A DNA stretch of 64,000 bases from Irpex lacteus (lineage: Eukaryota > Basidiomycota > Agaricomycetes > Polyporales > Irpicaceae). This document shows, piece by piece, positions 52,321-64,000 of the stretch (its first letter is position 1; every line of letters begins with the position of its first letter). Under the pieces are notes generated by a model, which was not told where the DNA came from, searched no databases, and saw only the letters and a program-made list of their open reading frames with translations. The position numbers and the translations under genes are program-made. The stretch spans positions 992,001 through 1,056,000 of the forward strand of contig MQVO02000008.1 of NCBI GenBank assembly GCA_001986395.2. Direction: 5' to 3'.

Positions 52321-53404
52321 GCTCCGTGCCAAGTTGACTCTGCCACCCTGACCCTCCATGGCTACCGAACTCATCATTTGGCTGCCTGTGTCAACACATA
52401 CCTCGCGGTGTGCGAAGGCTATTTGTGTTGACTTCCCTGAGATTACTCATGGACACCCACGGATACCCTACGGTACACTTTGTACATCAACCTATTAGCG
52501 ACTTCTGTAAGCTCTTCTTTTTCGCCATAGCATTCCCGCCTCGCTAATGTCGCTTCTTCCTCGAAAAGAAAAGCGATCACCAAGACTACATGTAGAAATG
52601 TCGGCACCCCGTTTAATCGATACCCCCTTCATTTACAGCTATTGCGACTCCCGTTGCAGTTTTAAAGAGCAACGCGGACTATCGTGAGTCGTGACCATTG
52701 GACAGCAGTTCTACTCGTGGACCGATCCTCTGATTCTTCTCATGCAGTGTTATTCGCATTCAGTTGAAACTTGAAGTTGGTTTCACCCACGCGCAATATA
52801 ATATCGAGTAATATGGTGCCTGCAGTGAACAGCCATGACTTTGCTGTACGTATTCAATTGTCATAGCGTAGTCGCGGATAACATTGTCCTCCTTGATTAA
52901 GTCTCGAAATTTGTGGTGCGTGATTGTCCACGACCTGAGTTTCTGAACACGAGTTGATGCCTTGGATTTAACAGATATCGTATTTGTAGCTACTATGTGC
53001 ATAGAGAGCATAAGCTGAACTCAAAAGAACCGAATCATATGTACAATAGGTAAGTTTTTCGTCTTGACACGTATTCAGATGCACGACCATTTCTCTTACA
53101 ACCGTCCGTTGATCTGCGCTCGCTCAAAGTCATATTTGGTCCCTGTACAAACGACTCTTACGCCAGGTCACTGACTAGAAGCGTATGGGAAGGGGCCAAT
53201 CGGCGCTCTGTTTCTGGTCATTCATATCAGAGTTCGTACGTACTTCATCGCTCGGTTTGCCCTTCCCACTACAGGAAACATCCACAGATTCCCGGCTTTC
53301 ATCAGAGTCTCAGAAACACTGGAAGCTACGACTCATCGAGCTCCGAGTCGAGTGTCTCGCAAGCCTCTTGTAGCGTATCGTTGCCCGCGAAAGATCTATT
53401 TGCG

Positions 53405-53422
53405 TTTCCTGATATCAGGAAA
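53405..53422. repeat. Perfect 18-bp palindrome
   Basis: TTTCCTGATATCAGGAAA, with an EcoRV-type centre. It is within the duplicated upstream region of D3; the D6 equivalent (CTAATATCCGGAAAC) is not palindromic. Confidence 0.85.
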
Positions 53423-53760
53423 TGCTGAAACGCCGTGTACGAGTGTACTGCCTAGGGGCACCGCAAGGGACTCGGTTGGGCGGATCGTCACAGACTGGCG
53501 CTGACGGTACACTCATTCGTGTTTCCTAATAGCACATCTGTCCTTTCCGCATCTTTCTTCTGAACATAGCATACATCGCGTTCACTTGACCGTGTGAGTT
53601 ACGAGAGCTTTGGGGCTATAGCTGAGTACACTATCTTCTAATTTTTGATTTGACCGCAAACTCTCAATTGACTCGCCAATTGATAGGATATCTATCACTT
53701 CCACATTATGTAGCTTGAGTCCAGAAGCACCGTTACATATATTCCAACCGGCCCAGCTGA

Positions 53761-53767
53761 TATATAT
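53761..53767 (+). promoter_or_regulatory. TATA-like box of DUF6533 gene D3
   Basis: TATATATGGG about 125 bp upstream of the D3 ATG. Confidence 0.35.
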
Positions 53768-53887
53768 GGGAGGGGTCAGACTTTCGGATTAGCTACTTGA
53801 ACACTCCCGTATCTCCCTCGCTTCCGTTACCTCTAGCTTGCACCGGGACCTTACTGCTCTCTATAGTAACAGCCAAGTTTACGCGCA

Positions 53888-55710
53888 ATGTCTTCTGTTG
53901 CGGAGCTGCAGGAAGAGTAGGTCTCTCTATTATTTGACAGTTCGGTGCTTCTAATAGTGTTCATCAGGCTTTTCCAAACTTACGTGATTAATTCCGCCGC
54001 AGGTACGCCTTGTACCCTATTCTATCAAGTACTCTGATGTATAACTAAGGGATATGTATCCTTCAGTCTTATCATTTTACGAAATGATAGCCACACTATC
54101 CGAGGAAGTCGATGTTGTGAGGCGTCGAAAGTGGACTACAATGACCTGGCTATATGCACTCATGCGGTATAGTGCAGTTGCGCTTAGTATCCTTTCTTTT
54201 GCTCCTGCCGAAGATATCAAGGTATGGCGTCTTATGAAAATTTGCCATGTCATTGATATTCTCGCTAATACTTGTCTTGCTTCAGAGGTATTGTCAACGT
54301 ACTCCGGGTATTGAGCGCGAGTTCCTGACGACTTTAATAGCTGTAAGGCTGTCATCTACACAAATGGTGTTTTAAATATGATACAGTTTTCATGCTTTGC
54401 GTGTAGGTGGCTTCCTGATGTTAAGATGCATTTACCTCAGCTTATCCTTGCGCCAGGTTTCTCTGCATTGCGAGTTTACGCATTATCAGACACAAGGTAT
54501 ATCATCGCAGGACTAGTTTTTGTGCTTAACCTGGTACCATTGGCTACAAACATGGTGTGTACTTTACCGTGGCAGCCCTCGACGAAGCTAACAACAATCG
54601 AACAGTTCAGCTATGCCACATTCAAGATAGTTGTGAATTTGGAGGTTTGCTCAGAGGTCTTTTCCACCTCATCAGGTGTTGAATTATTGTACGTCTACAC
54701 TCAGCCTAATTATCCGTTAACGTGCCTGGATGACCTTCCTGTGTAGTTGTAGGTGCGCTATCGTCCAGATAGCCGGTCTTAATTAACATTTCATCCCACA
54801 GTATCATTAATATCGCGGATCTCCGTAATCATTAGTGATTTACTTGTCTTAACGGTGACCTGGAAGAAGACGGCTCAGTTGTATCGTGAAGGGAGAAGGC
54901 TTAATATCAAGGCCCCTCTTGCAGCAATGCTTATCCGAGATGGTGCGGCGGTTAAAGTGGTTTCTGTCAGAGTACTTTGTTTGCTGACGACTGTTCTCAT
55001 AGGTACATTATACTTTACGTGCGTTTTATTTATCCACCTATCGTCACCCAAGTTATAAAACACATGATCAGTATCCTTTTAGTGGTCAATGTACTCCAAG
55101 TGTTCAGCGACAATATTGTGAGGTCTCAGCTCTATTCCGGCCAGTCACTGAGAGCTAACTTTTTTCTTCTCCGGTCAGCCAGCCTTGCTCTCTTTGGATC
55201 TTATAGATGCTTTTTTTGTAGTGTTGGTTTCATTTAAACGATCCTATGACCAACTGCCATGATGATAATCTTGTCGCATGGTTTCTAGTTTGCCGCCTCT
55301 CGTTGTATGCCGCTTTATCCTCAACCTACGTCAAGTCAAGCCCGCTGGTAGCTTCTGGATTTTCGGCAACCAGTCCCACAGCCTCAGATTTGTTGGAAAC
55401 ATGGGCGAGTCATTGCAATTTGGTGAACTTGACGAAGATCTCGAGGAAAGTGAGCTCGAAGAAAAGGAGCTCATTGCTGGGCTCAAATTGCCTGAGCTCG
55501 CCACTGAAGCAACGAATTTGGGCCGGGCAAACAAGGGTGATGTTGGGAGCCACTTAACCTTTGATATCCAAGAGGTGAGATGGTATTCCTCAAAGCCTGA
55601 GGCTATTCGTTCGCGGTTCACTTATTTACCGTGACGTTTCTCCTAATTGTCCTCTGATGAATGCTCACTTTATGTCACTACCTTAGATCCATGCGCATTA
55701 CGATGTGTGA
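53888..55710 (+). CDS. DUF6533 family membrane protein, copy D3
   Basis: Same exon plan as D2. It starts MSSVAELQEE (53888), then exon LFQTYVINSAA, then the DUF6533 core VLSFYEMIATLSEEVDVV with RRRKW (the usual Trp before RRKW is Arg here). Next come IYTNGVLNMIQFSCFA, FSALRVYALSDTRYIIAG with helix LVFVLNLVPL, SRISVIISDLLVLTVTWKKT with an Arg-rich loop, ISILLVVNVLQVFSDNIV, and the long C-terminal exon (CRFILNLRQVKPAGSFW, SLRFVGNMGESLQF, Glu-rich tail to 55574). The last exon IHAHYDV ends at TGA 55708-55710. The exons I could place have no stop, so it may be intact. Its closest relatives by motif are D1 and D2. Confidence 0.72.
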
Positions 55711-56626
55711 CCTCATGGTCTGAGATCCGACCTTGTAAAGCAGACCACAACTGTATGCCAACGATTAGACAGATCCTGAAACTCGAACACTGGCAGCGCT
55801 GGTGCTTGCCGCTGGCAAGTGGCTTTATACCCTCCCCTGCCTGATATCGTGATCTTCCTCATTCGTGCGACGTGTTACGGACTGCCCTCTGATATTTATG
55901 GTCGTATCTGTATTTCTGATTGTCTCGCCTATCCAGTTCACACGAGCCGTGGCTGCCCGACGTGTTACTTACCCTGTCTCTCTGCTTTCAAATGCTAGTG
56001 TATGTTACCTGCGAGTCTTACATCCGAACTGTTGTGGTTTGCTCAATATTCAATGTGATCGTGACTCGATATACTACCCATGCATTTTGCATTTCTCAGA
56101 CCTGTTGATCATATGACCTCAGGCTTCCAGATGGCGCGAGGAGATAGTAACTATTAGAACACGTTATGTTTCGCATTGCACGCTGGTTCAGATCCTTTGT
56201 GTGGACACGCTTCGCAAATGGTACTCACACCTCAGCTGGGTGGACGATTGAAGGGCCGAAACAACAGCCAATGACGAAGATAGCGGTCATGCACATCGAG
56301 ATCCAGGACAATGAAGTAAGGCTACTAACGAGCTCGAAAGTGTTGCGAATTTCGCAACATGCCGCGGCGCAACCACAGTCTCGAGGAGCCCGTGAACGAA
56401 ACAATTCATCCATTTCTTACGGAATCTATTTCTGCGCATACTATGTGCTGGGCAAGGTTTCGTTGGAAGCATCAGGTGCCATGCTTGTTCGATAGCGCAG
56501 CTCTGAAGTGATAGTTGAACATTAATGTACACATTGAACAGAGCTCTGATATGGCACCGAATCAGTATTCAGGTGATTGCAAAGGAGGTCGATGATAGTC
56601 TAAACGTACCTGCGGCTCTCCTTGGC
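55711..56626. other. D3 3' flank and unassigned DNA
   Basis: The first 250 bp resemble the 3' flanks of D1 and D2 (GCTGGTGCTTGCCGCTGG, CCTCTGATATTTAT). At 56165-56400 a stretch shares TCTCGCATTGCACGCT-type words with 49920-49990. No gene is called. Confidence 0.45.
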
Positions 56627-58314
56627 TTAGGCAGATTGTCTTTTCCCAGCTGCATCTCCGTTAACCTCAACAGCAGTCTCGACATTGCGTTCGGGTGAAA
56701 GCCCATCATTGGGGGTGTCTTGGTCGATATGAATCTCGTCTTCATCCTCTCCCTCCTCTTCGCCTGCAATCCTCAGCGACTGCCCCATGTTACCTACAAA
56801 TCGGAGGCTGACGGAGCGGCTCCCAGAGGCCCAGGAGCTTCCGGCAGGTTGAATTTGGCGCAAGTTCAGAATGAACCGGCAGACAATGATTGACGGTAAG
56901 CTGTAAGTATGCTATGTCAGGGCTGAGGGTAGGAGTCATCGGAGGTCTTAATCAGGCACTGACACGGAGAAAAGCGCTCCCAAAAGGTTCATATCCGTCA
57001 GAGCTGGCTAGGAAAGCGGGTGATATCAGTGAATATTGTAGTAGCAGAGGTCATACTATAGTCTCACAACATTATCTCGAGCTACCTCAAGCACATTGAG
57101 TATCAAGAGGATACTAGATACTGAGTATGACATGCTGTTAATTGGCAGAACATGGAATATAGGACGTACATGAAGTATATTGTGCCTATAAACATTATCG
57201 TGAGCATTCTAGTCGTGTGAGTTGAGTAATCGTACCATCTCGAAAGAGCATAGCCGCAAGGGGAGACTTGATGTGGAGTCGCCGTGCTTCTAAATATAGT
57301 GGAGCAGTCTTAGACCAGGTAACTGCTAGAACGAGTACATCGGCGATGATGACCATAATTCGTCCAATTGTTGATACTATGTGAGCGCAGTGGTGAGTAT
57401 ATTGCCGGTTCTCAACTTGAAGAGTACAGAAGGCTGTAGCTTAGTACTCACATCTATATAAATAGCGTTTAGGGCATTATACTGGTAAATATTTGGAACG
57501 ACGTACATAAGAACCTCTATGTCTGGCACTGCTACCAGGGATGTGCATATCTCGGAGTCTTCTACCACGGTACTTTTTGCAAAGACATACTGTTAATTTG
57601 TTAGGTGTTTCGTCCCAGCATAATTCTAGTAAACCTCACCGCATCGGCAAAAAAAGGTACGAGATTCAAGGCGCAAACGAAACATGCCAGGAGATACTTG
57701 CCATCCAATAACCCATAAATTCGCATTGCAGCAAATACTAATTCAAATGACCGGTGATCAACTCTAATTCTCTTGCGGGAAGTGGCAGGCAACTCACATG
57801 CAAGGCACGGAAATTGTACTAGTTCGAGGATGGCGTCCATATACTGCATAGCCTTACAGCTGTTACATCATGAGGAACTGAATTGAAATCATTCTCTAAC
57901 AAAACATACCTCTACGACAATAGAAGTTGTAATTAGCCTAAACAGCGTAGTACGATTGTTGCAACCAATGTCGACGTACCACGAAGCCTTGTATTGGAAT
58001 GAGGAGAAGTATATTGTCGATGACCATGCTGTAGCGACCTCCTGCATACACGAGAGTCATTATCGACCACTTCCGGCGCCATACGACGTCGACTTCTTGG
58101 CTCAAAGCGATCATGCATTCGTATAACGTTAGGACTGGAAGGACCAAACAAGTCAATTAATGGTTGTAAATGAACACTGAAGGACATACCATTGGACGAC
58201 AGCTCAATGTAACTGCCTATGACCCTAGAAAATATTCAATCTATTGATGAGCAGCGCATGACTTTAATAGAGAGAGGCGACGTACTCTTGCTGGAACTCG
58301 AATACAGAAGACAT
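56627..58314 (-). CDS. DUF6533 family membrane protein, copy D4
   Basis: A minus-strand paralog in the inverse orientation. ATG at 58314-58312 (MSSVFEFQQEY), next exon VIGSYIELSS, then the DUF6533 core VLTLYECMIALSQEVDVVWR with RKW (58010-58140) and a helix. Then YMDAILELVQFPCLACELP, AAMRIYGLLDGKYLLACF with helix VCALNLVPF, GRIMVIIADVLVLAVTWSKT with an Arg-containing loop and a short exon MFIGTIYFMYVL. These are followed by SSILLILNVLEVARDNVV and the C-terminal exon CRFILNLRQIQPAGSSW, VSLRFVGNMGQSLRI with an acidic tail, ending at 56627. Unlike D1-D3, no HYDV last exon is obvious. It appears intact. Confidence 0.75.
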
Positions 58315-58407
58315 TGTTTGATCCAGATATGAGATGTTTAGTGAGGAATAGAGAGTAGCGAAAAGGAGAGAACAGGAAACATATGGATACGAGTTGAAGT
58401 ATCCACG

Positions 58408-58419
58408 ACTTTATAAGGC
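58408..58419 (-). promoter_or_regulatory. TATA box of DUF6533 gene D4
   Basis: CCTTATAAAG on the minus strand, about 95 bp upstream of the D4 ATG. Confidence 0.45.
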
Positions 58420-58984
58420 TACGTCTAGCCGACACACGACTTCTTTCGGTATTTCCGAGGATCCTGAACATATGGAGAAACATACTCCACCACAAGAGAG
58501 ACCGTCATTGCATGATACACTGTTTCAAGGCTCGCGACCTAACGCTGAAACGCAGAGCAGAGACATCACACAGATTTCAATGATCGTAGCTCGCGAAGGA
58601 CTGTGGTGTACAGACAGTAAGTAGCGGTGCTAGTAACGAGTGAGAGCGTGGCATAATATATCGAACTCATCATTTCTCCCGAGCTTCTTTTGTATTGTGG
58701 TGGACAGCTTGCGATAGGTTCTTGAGATGATCATTATCTAACGTTCAACGTTCAGCGCATAGCCTCGGCAACGAATGAGTGGATCAGACTGGATCTACGC
58801 GGTACCAGAATCAGACAAACCGGATTGTGATCCATGAATGAAGGGAAGCCCAACGGGAACGGAAATCAGCGACAGTCGGCGTGCGAGCTTACACCTGGAA
58901 GAAGGGTCTGTACGATTCCGACGGCGGACACCCCTGGCTAAGGTTCGGGTTCTGGGTTCAGCGACTGTACATTTATGGAGCAAT
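58420..58984. other. Unassigned DNA between D4 and D5
   Basis: No feature I can support. The expected C-terminal exon of D5 (CRFILNLRQ) is absent here, so D5 is 3'-truncated or replaced. Confidence 0.4.
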
Positions 58985-59860
58985 ATACTCACAATGTTCA
59001 CGCAAACTATATCAAGCACGTTGATGACCAGAAGGATGCTGTGAAGTGATACAATTTGAGAAGATAGCTTCCAGACTTGATCGAGTAAGAACATACAGGA
59101 AATAGAACGTCCCTGTGGTTCAAGTCATCATTATCATCAAGGCGGCATAACTCAGAGAGGTTTTGCCGTTGCATTGTGAAGCAACATAGTTGCGATAGGG
59201 GCTCAGATGATCAGCCGCCATGACTCCCTATAGAGTTGTGTCGTTTCATCCAAGTGGCCACCAATACCAGTATATCGTCGACGATCACAGCGATACGAGT
59301 GACAAATGACACTACACGAAGGGACCTGGTGCATCAAAAGACGATCTATCATTGTGAGCCCATGCAACGTACATCTGTGGAAGTGTGTTATTCGAAGCTA
59401 CGACTCGGATGCAGTGTTTACTGTATGGGACGTACGTTAGGCTGAGACTCGTCGATGACGTCGGACGCGATGTGCAGCCTATCACGGAGTTATATGCCAC
59501 TATGCTAGTCGTAATTTGAACTGTTCGTACGTTATACGGGGATAGAAGTCTTATGACAAATGATGTTACTCACCACGTTCGTGGCAAAGGGAACGAGATT
59601 CAACAGGAACACCGTTACGGCCATGAAGTATTTGCCTTGTAGCAGCGCGTAAACTCGAAGCAAAGAGAACGTTACTCATGACGCATATGTTAGTCGGCTA
59701 ATAGGCTAGAAGTTGTAAGGTTTACGTGCGAGAGAATGAACTGCAGCAAGTTCAGAGCTGCGTCGGTGTACGATTCGGCTCTGCAACTGTTTGGCTGCAT
59801 TTGAGCCAGCTCAAATCAGTGGAAAATTAGGCTATAAGGAGTTCAGTATACAGCTAGCCA
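58985..59860 (-). pseudogene. DUF6533 family gene copy D5, decayed
   Basis: Minus-strand remnants in the family order: YTDAALNLLQFILSHV (near 59760), FSLLRVYALLQGKYFMA with helix VTVFLLNLVPFATNV (59575-59690), VTRIAVIVDDILVLVATWMK (59250-59320) followed by a frame break and a stop in the loop that normally reads RRLNIEAPL, then GTFYFLYVL (near 59100) and ILLVINVLDIVCVNIV (near 59020). I find neither the DUF6533 core upstream nor the C-terminal exon downstream. The break and missing ends mark it as a pseudogene. Confidence 0.65.
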
Positions 59861-62236
59861 CCCCATGAGGCCATTATTCGAAGGACACGTACCGTAAGGA
59901 TGTTTAGCATAGGTTTTGAGCTAAGATGGACGCACTCTGGATATACCAAACTTCCTTAACACCGTGACAAAGAATATCACGCAGACTCCCTGCTACTGAT
60001 GAATATTCTGTTCAGCAAATGTCACCATCTAGACAGATTAAGCCGTATGATATTAGCCAATACAATATGCAAATACACGATGAACGATGAAGCACATTAC
60101 CTGGATGATCGATCAAGGCGGATGGGACACACTCCGAGATCGAGGGACCCACTTTATAGAGAAATAATCGCGATGAGCTTCGTTAAAGGAGCAACAGCTT
60201 AGCACAATATTCGTGTTGTCCACGAATCTACTGTACATGGGTGGTTGATGCAGCCGCCGAACTACGACCCACGGCTCGGACTACGGCTTGGCAAACAGAG
60301 AGACATAATTATTATACATAGTGAGTTATAATGAAGTTACATTATGACGCTCACCAGTCTCTCCCTTGATTCGGTTGTTGAAATTGGCACGAACGAACAG
60401 TTGGAAAGCAGCGAGGGGAGTAAGCGCTCATGAAATCGCTCACAGGCGTGTGACTGTTATGGGGTGACATAACGTGTGATTAGCGTGACAATGCTGGGCC
60501 AACCGTCGACCTTGGCATGCTATGCCGCGGCCTCTGCTATGTCGTATTCGGAACGAAGTCTGTCCCGTCGTGGAAAGAGGGCACTTTAGCGGTGAGAAAA
60601 TAGGTCGAGCGTTGAGCGAAGGTGCCTCAGGTGTGTCCTTGCTCTTTCTGCATATTGTAACTCGTTCAGTGTTCACTAACATCCGATTCGTGCTTCTTAC
60701 CTCGCAGAGCACCAAACACGATGGCTATATACCGTAGCGTTTTATGGAACTCACGCTATGTGTCAGCTCTACCAGCCTGGTCTCATACTCCAAGCCTGTA
60801 CTCCCAACCTCTTACCACCCGTCGTGTCCAACGTCCGACGTATGTAACAAGCTCTTCAGGAGAATAACATATAAACTCTAGAAGTAAAGAGACGATGAAC
60901 GGAGGTCTTCGACATCTCCCGATCCATGACCGTTTAATGAGATCCACCTACGGTTCTGCCCTCATATCGCACTAAAGCATCTGAAGGCTGACTTCATGGG
61001 AGGGTAAATGCGTGGTACGTCGATTAGTCTCGCTGCAAGTACCTTTCGTAGGTATCGCGATTGCCTGGTGGACGACATCAGAATACCATTTTCCCAGGTC
61101 TCACTCGCAAACATCACATGTACGATCACCATCGCTACGTACACTCCCCTATCACGCCCGAGTGCCCCTGATTGGATACTCGTTATTTGCATGATAGTGT
61201 TTGAGGTGGTGGTGAGGAATGGACCAATTCTTTGGCAGTGACATAGCAGGATGGCTGGAGTGGCCGTGGTACTTATCGGAGAGATGTCGAAGGTGCGTCT
61301 GCGATCAACCGTAAAACTTTCGATGAATGCACTGACACCATGTGACTTCCGCGCACTGCAGTCTGGCTTCGACGTTGCAGCGCGAGAAGTGCGGGACGGT
61401 ACCTATAGGACGGAAAGCAGATATCGTAGCCGCTTGGACGCGTATCGTCGCCACAGACTTTGCGTTCATACTCACCCCATTATCTATTGGACAATACACT
61501 ACGTATTGAACGGCGGCAATCAGTAATCCAATGACAAGGGTCACTCCATGCCTCTCATCGCTCTTACCGAATCTGATTGCACAACAGAGCCAAGACACTG
61601 AGTGCGCTCGTCGGTAGTTATATGATGGTGGTCGATGTGGTTGATCCCACGTCGGGGGCTAACTTCCAGTAGCAGGCGCCCTGCCGTGGAAGTGAACGTC
61701 GTAGTTCAAGTTGCTTATCATGGACTCGAACTTGCTCGTTCTCTGTTCCGGGCCCTGGCTGCAATGGAAACCTGACTGATGCTACTACGCTGTGATTAGC
61801 TGGGAAGCCTCGTCTTGCGGATTATTGCTGACACTAAGCGTATTCGTGCTTCCTAATATCCGGAAACATCAATCAACTGTCATCGACTATGCTCCGTAGT
61901 GCCATCTGGACAGCTTCTATGGAGATGCATGGAAGCTCGCGGCTGAAGTTATACTTATTAGTCTCCTCTCACGATGCTGGGTTTCCCAAATGTTTCTTCT
62001 GACTATACTTTAGATCTCGTTCATGTGTACCTGTGGGAATCATCGTTGGAAAAGATATCCGTGGGGACAGATGAGTACACTATCTTCTATGTTCTGATTC
62101 AGACTACAACTTCTCAATTAACTTACCGACGGAGATAACAATTTTCAGGAATGTACCCCTCCTAGCTTGGACGCACGCCGATTGCCTTGACCTCGGATGT
62201 AATGTACACATGTACATCCATAATCAGGATCGGCGG
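59861..62236. other. Unassigned DNA between D5 and D6
   Basis: Short frames on both strands without recognisable motifs. The part from 61640 has words shared with the flank of P2 near 51930 (GTGGTTGATCCCA), and 61840-62150 matches the upstream flank of D3. No exon of a proteasome gene is visible here. Confidence 0.4.
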
Positions 62237-62244
62237 TATAAGTA
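62237..62244 (+). promoter_or_regulatory. TATA-like box of DUF6533 gene D6
   Basis: TATAAGTA about 125 bp upstream of the D6 ATG. Confidence 0.35.
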
Positions 62245-62363
62245 CTCGGAGAGGTGGAAGTCGTTTCTAGATGGTCTCTCTCACTTCGAGTTAGCCTGCA
62301 CCACCCTCGAAATATCTGACAAACATCTGACAAACATTCCATTTACAAGCAAGCCTGAAGTCA

Positions 62364-64000
62364 ATGGCCAGTGCGGAACTTCAACAAGAGTATGTTGTAT
62401 TGTTCCCACGTGTCGTGCGTTCTGCTTAACAGAGCGTAGGCTCATTGGCAATTACATTAACACTTCCGCAAACGGTAAATCTCATGTTGACTCGCGGGCA
62501 GTCAGGCTATTGTCTCACATGTCCGCTCTAGTTCTATTTCTTTATGATAGCATAGTCACGCTATGCGAAGAGATTGACATCATATGGCGCAGGAAGTGGA
62601 CAGCAATGACCTGGCTGTTCGCATTCACACGCTATGTTGCAATCGTAGACATTATCCTTACTTTTACCTCGCCTGGAAGTGCTCAGGTGCGCTCATCTCA
62701 GCAAACTTACTTCCACGAACTGACACCTTCTACTGGCACAGAGGTACTTTTCAATATCATAACGCCGTCAATATGAACCTGACAATCACTGTACCAGTTG
62801 CGCAGCCCTGCTGTTCACAGGCGATGCACTCCTTCTGTTGCAGTACTTGTGCCTCGCATGTGAGTCACCTGCGGTTCTATACGCATCAGAGGACACCCTG
62901 ACTAGCCTATCCTTGTGATAGCGTTCTCCGCATTGCGAGTTCATGCCTTATTGGATGGCAGATATATCACCGCAGGAGTAGTCCTTCTGTTGAACATGAT
63001 ACCCTTTGCCGTAAATATGGTGTGTACCTTTACAATCATGGGGAGCGATTTTATACTTAGCAACCAAACAGTTCGCATTTATCACAGACAGAACGATCTT
63101 GGATCCCGAGGTCTGCACAGAGGTGTATTCGGGTTCAGCTAGTCGTGGTCTACTGTAGGTCTGTCAGCTCATCTGCGTGACGACAATGGTTGATGCTCAT
63201 ATTTGCGCAGTTGTGAGTACTCTGGCATATTCTTGAATCTACTAGAGTAGATGGGCATTTCCACGCAGTATCCTTGTTATCAAGGATTTCGGTGATCGTC
63301 GGCGATGTAATCGTTCTAGCGGTTACCTGGGCGAAGACGGCGCAGTTGTACCGGGAAGCGCGGCGACTCAATATAGAGGCTCCTCTTGCAAGGATGCTTA
63401 TTTGTGATGGTGCGGTAATCCATGGTCACCTTTGTACTTATCACTGACAATGGGCTCACAGGAACATTATACTTCATGTGCGCACTGTTCATTCACCCAT
63501 TAGACCACAGATGATATGACACGCAAGCAGTATACTTCTGATGATCAATGTGCTTGATGCATTGGGAGAAAACGTCGTAAGTATTTCGCTTGCCACTCCG
63601 TTTGCCACCGGCCTGAGGAGCTGAAACATCTCTATCCAGCCGATTCTGTTCAATTTGGGCGCTGTAGTGTCCTTCTTCAACATGTATGTGCCTCCATTGG
63701 CATGCATGATTTCAATTTCATATGATACATCCACAGTTTGCCATCCCTCATTGTATGCCGCTTCATTCTCAACCTGCGCCAGGTGGAGCCCGCTGGTAGT
63801 TCCATCTCGGTGTCTGGCAACCAGTCTCAGAGCATTCGATTTGTTGGAAACATGGGACAGTCGCTACAGTTCGGCGCAGCCGAAGAAGAAGAAGAGGATG
63901 AACTCGAAGGAGACAATAATCTTACTCAAGCCAACACAAATACTCTTTCTGGAGGCTCAAGCACGGCCGAAAAATGTGGCGCGACTAACGAGATTGAAGT
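62364..64000 (+). CDS. DUF6533 family membrane protein, copy D6 (3' end outside window)
   Basis: ATG at 62364 (MASAELQQE), intron with donor GTATGT, exon LIGNYINTSAN, intron, then the DUF6533 core VLFLYDSIVTLCEEIDIIWR with RKW (62527-62690). Then FSALRVHALLDGRYITAG with helix VVLLLNMIPF (62925-63020), SRISVIVGDVIVLAVTWAKT with an Arg-rich loop and APLARMLICDG (63290-63415), a short exon GTLYFMC, ILLMINVLDALGENVV (near 63560), and the C-terminal exon from about 63735 (LIVCRFILNLRQVEPAGSS, SIRFVGNMGQSLQFG, Glu-rich tail), still open at the right edge. No stop was found in the exons I could place. Confidence 0.72.

Larger units (their letters stand above)
51651..53760. other. Unassigned DNA between P2 and D3
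   Basis: No gene I can support. Two clean hairpins (52291-52320, 53405-53422). From about 53480 the sequence resembles 61840-62150 upstream of D6 (shared GAGTACACTATCTTCT), so the promoter-distal flank was duplicated along with the DUF6533 genes. Confidence 0.45.

Noticed and set aside
59861..62236. A third proteasome pseudogene beside D6
   Set aside because: Only flank-like words are shared with the P2 neighbourhood; no proteasome exon could be read.

Overview
The window reads as repeat-rich nuclear DNA of a basidiomycete fungus, most likely an Agaricomycete. The evidence is the short GT-AG introns, Ty3/gypsy elements (one a chromovirus), a Helitron-type Rep/helicase gene, and a cluster of DUF6533 membrane-protein genes, a family expanded in Agaricomycetes. 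There is no rRNA gene, CRISPR array, operon or other prokaryotic feature.

Layout. Positions 1 to about 17.4 kb are a nest of insertions. A DUF6533 gene (copy D1, only its 3' part remains at 15957-16740) was broken by a chromovirus (about 5105-15956). That chromovirus was itself broken twice: in gag by a second gypsy element (1 to about 5104), and at the integrase C-terminus by a 2.6-kb element made almost wholly of two 1.03-kb inverted arms (10393-13015). Positions 17386-40276 look like one very large Helentron/Helitron2-like element on the minus strand. It has a 3' hairpin terminus, a Rep-helicase gene with an extra chromodomain and a USP-like cysteine protease domain, three unrecognised intron-containing genes as possible cargo, and a candidate 5' terminus at 40249-40276. 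Two smaller non-autonomous relatives sit inside it (23047-25654 and 36802-40248). A third relative (40791-42540) lies inside a proteasome beta-2 pseudogene.

Positions 40.5-64 kb carry the remains of two proteasome beta-2 (PUP1/PSMB7-type) pseudogenes and a two-strand array of DUF6533 paralogs. D2 and D3 (plus) and D4 (minus) look intact, D5 (minus) is decayed, and D6 (plus) runs off the right edge. Large intergenic stretches hold nothing I can name.

Several long coding regions are interrupted by single-base shifts that fall mostly in homopolymer runs. These may be real decay or assembly error. Exon limits are read by eye from splice motifs and paralog comparison, so small boundary errors are likely.
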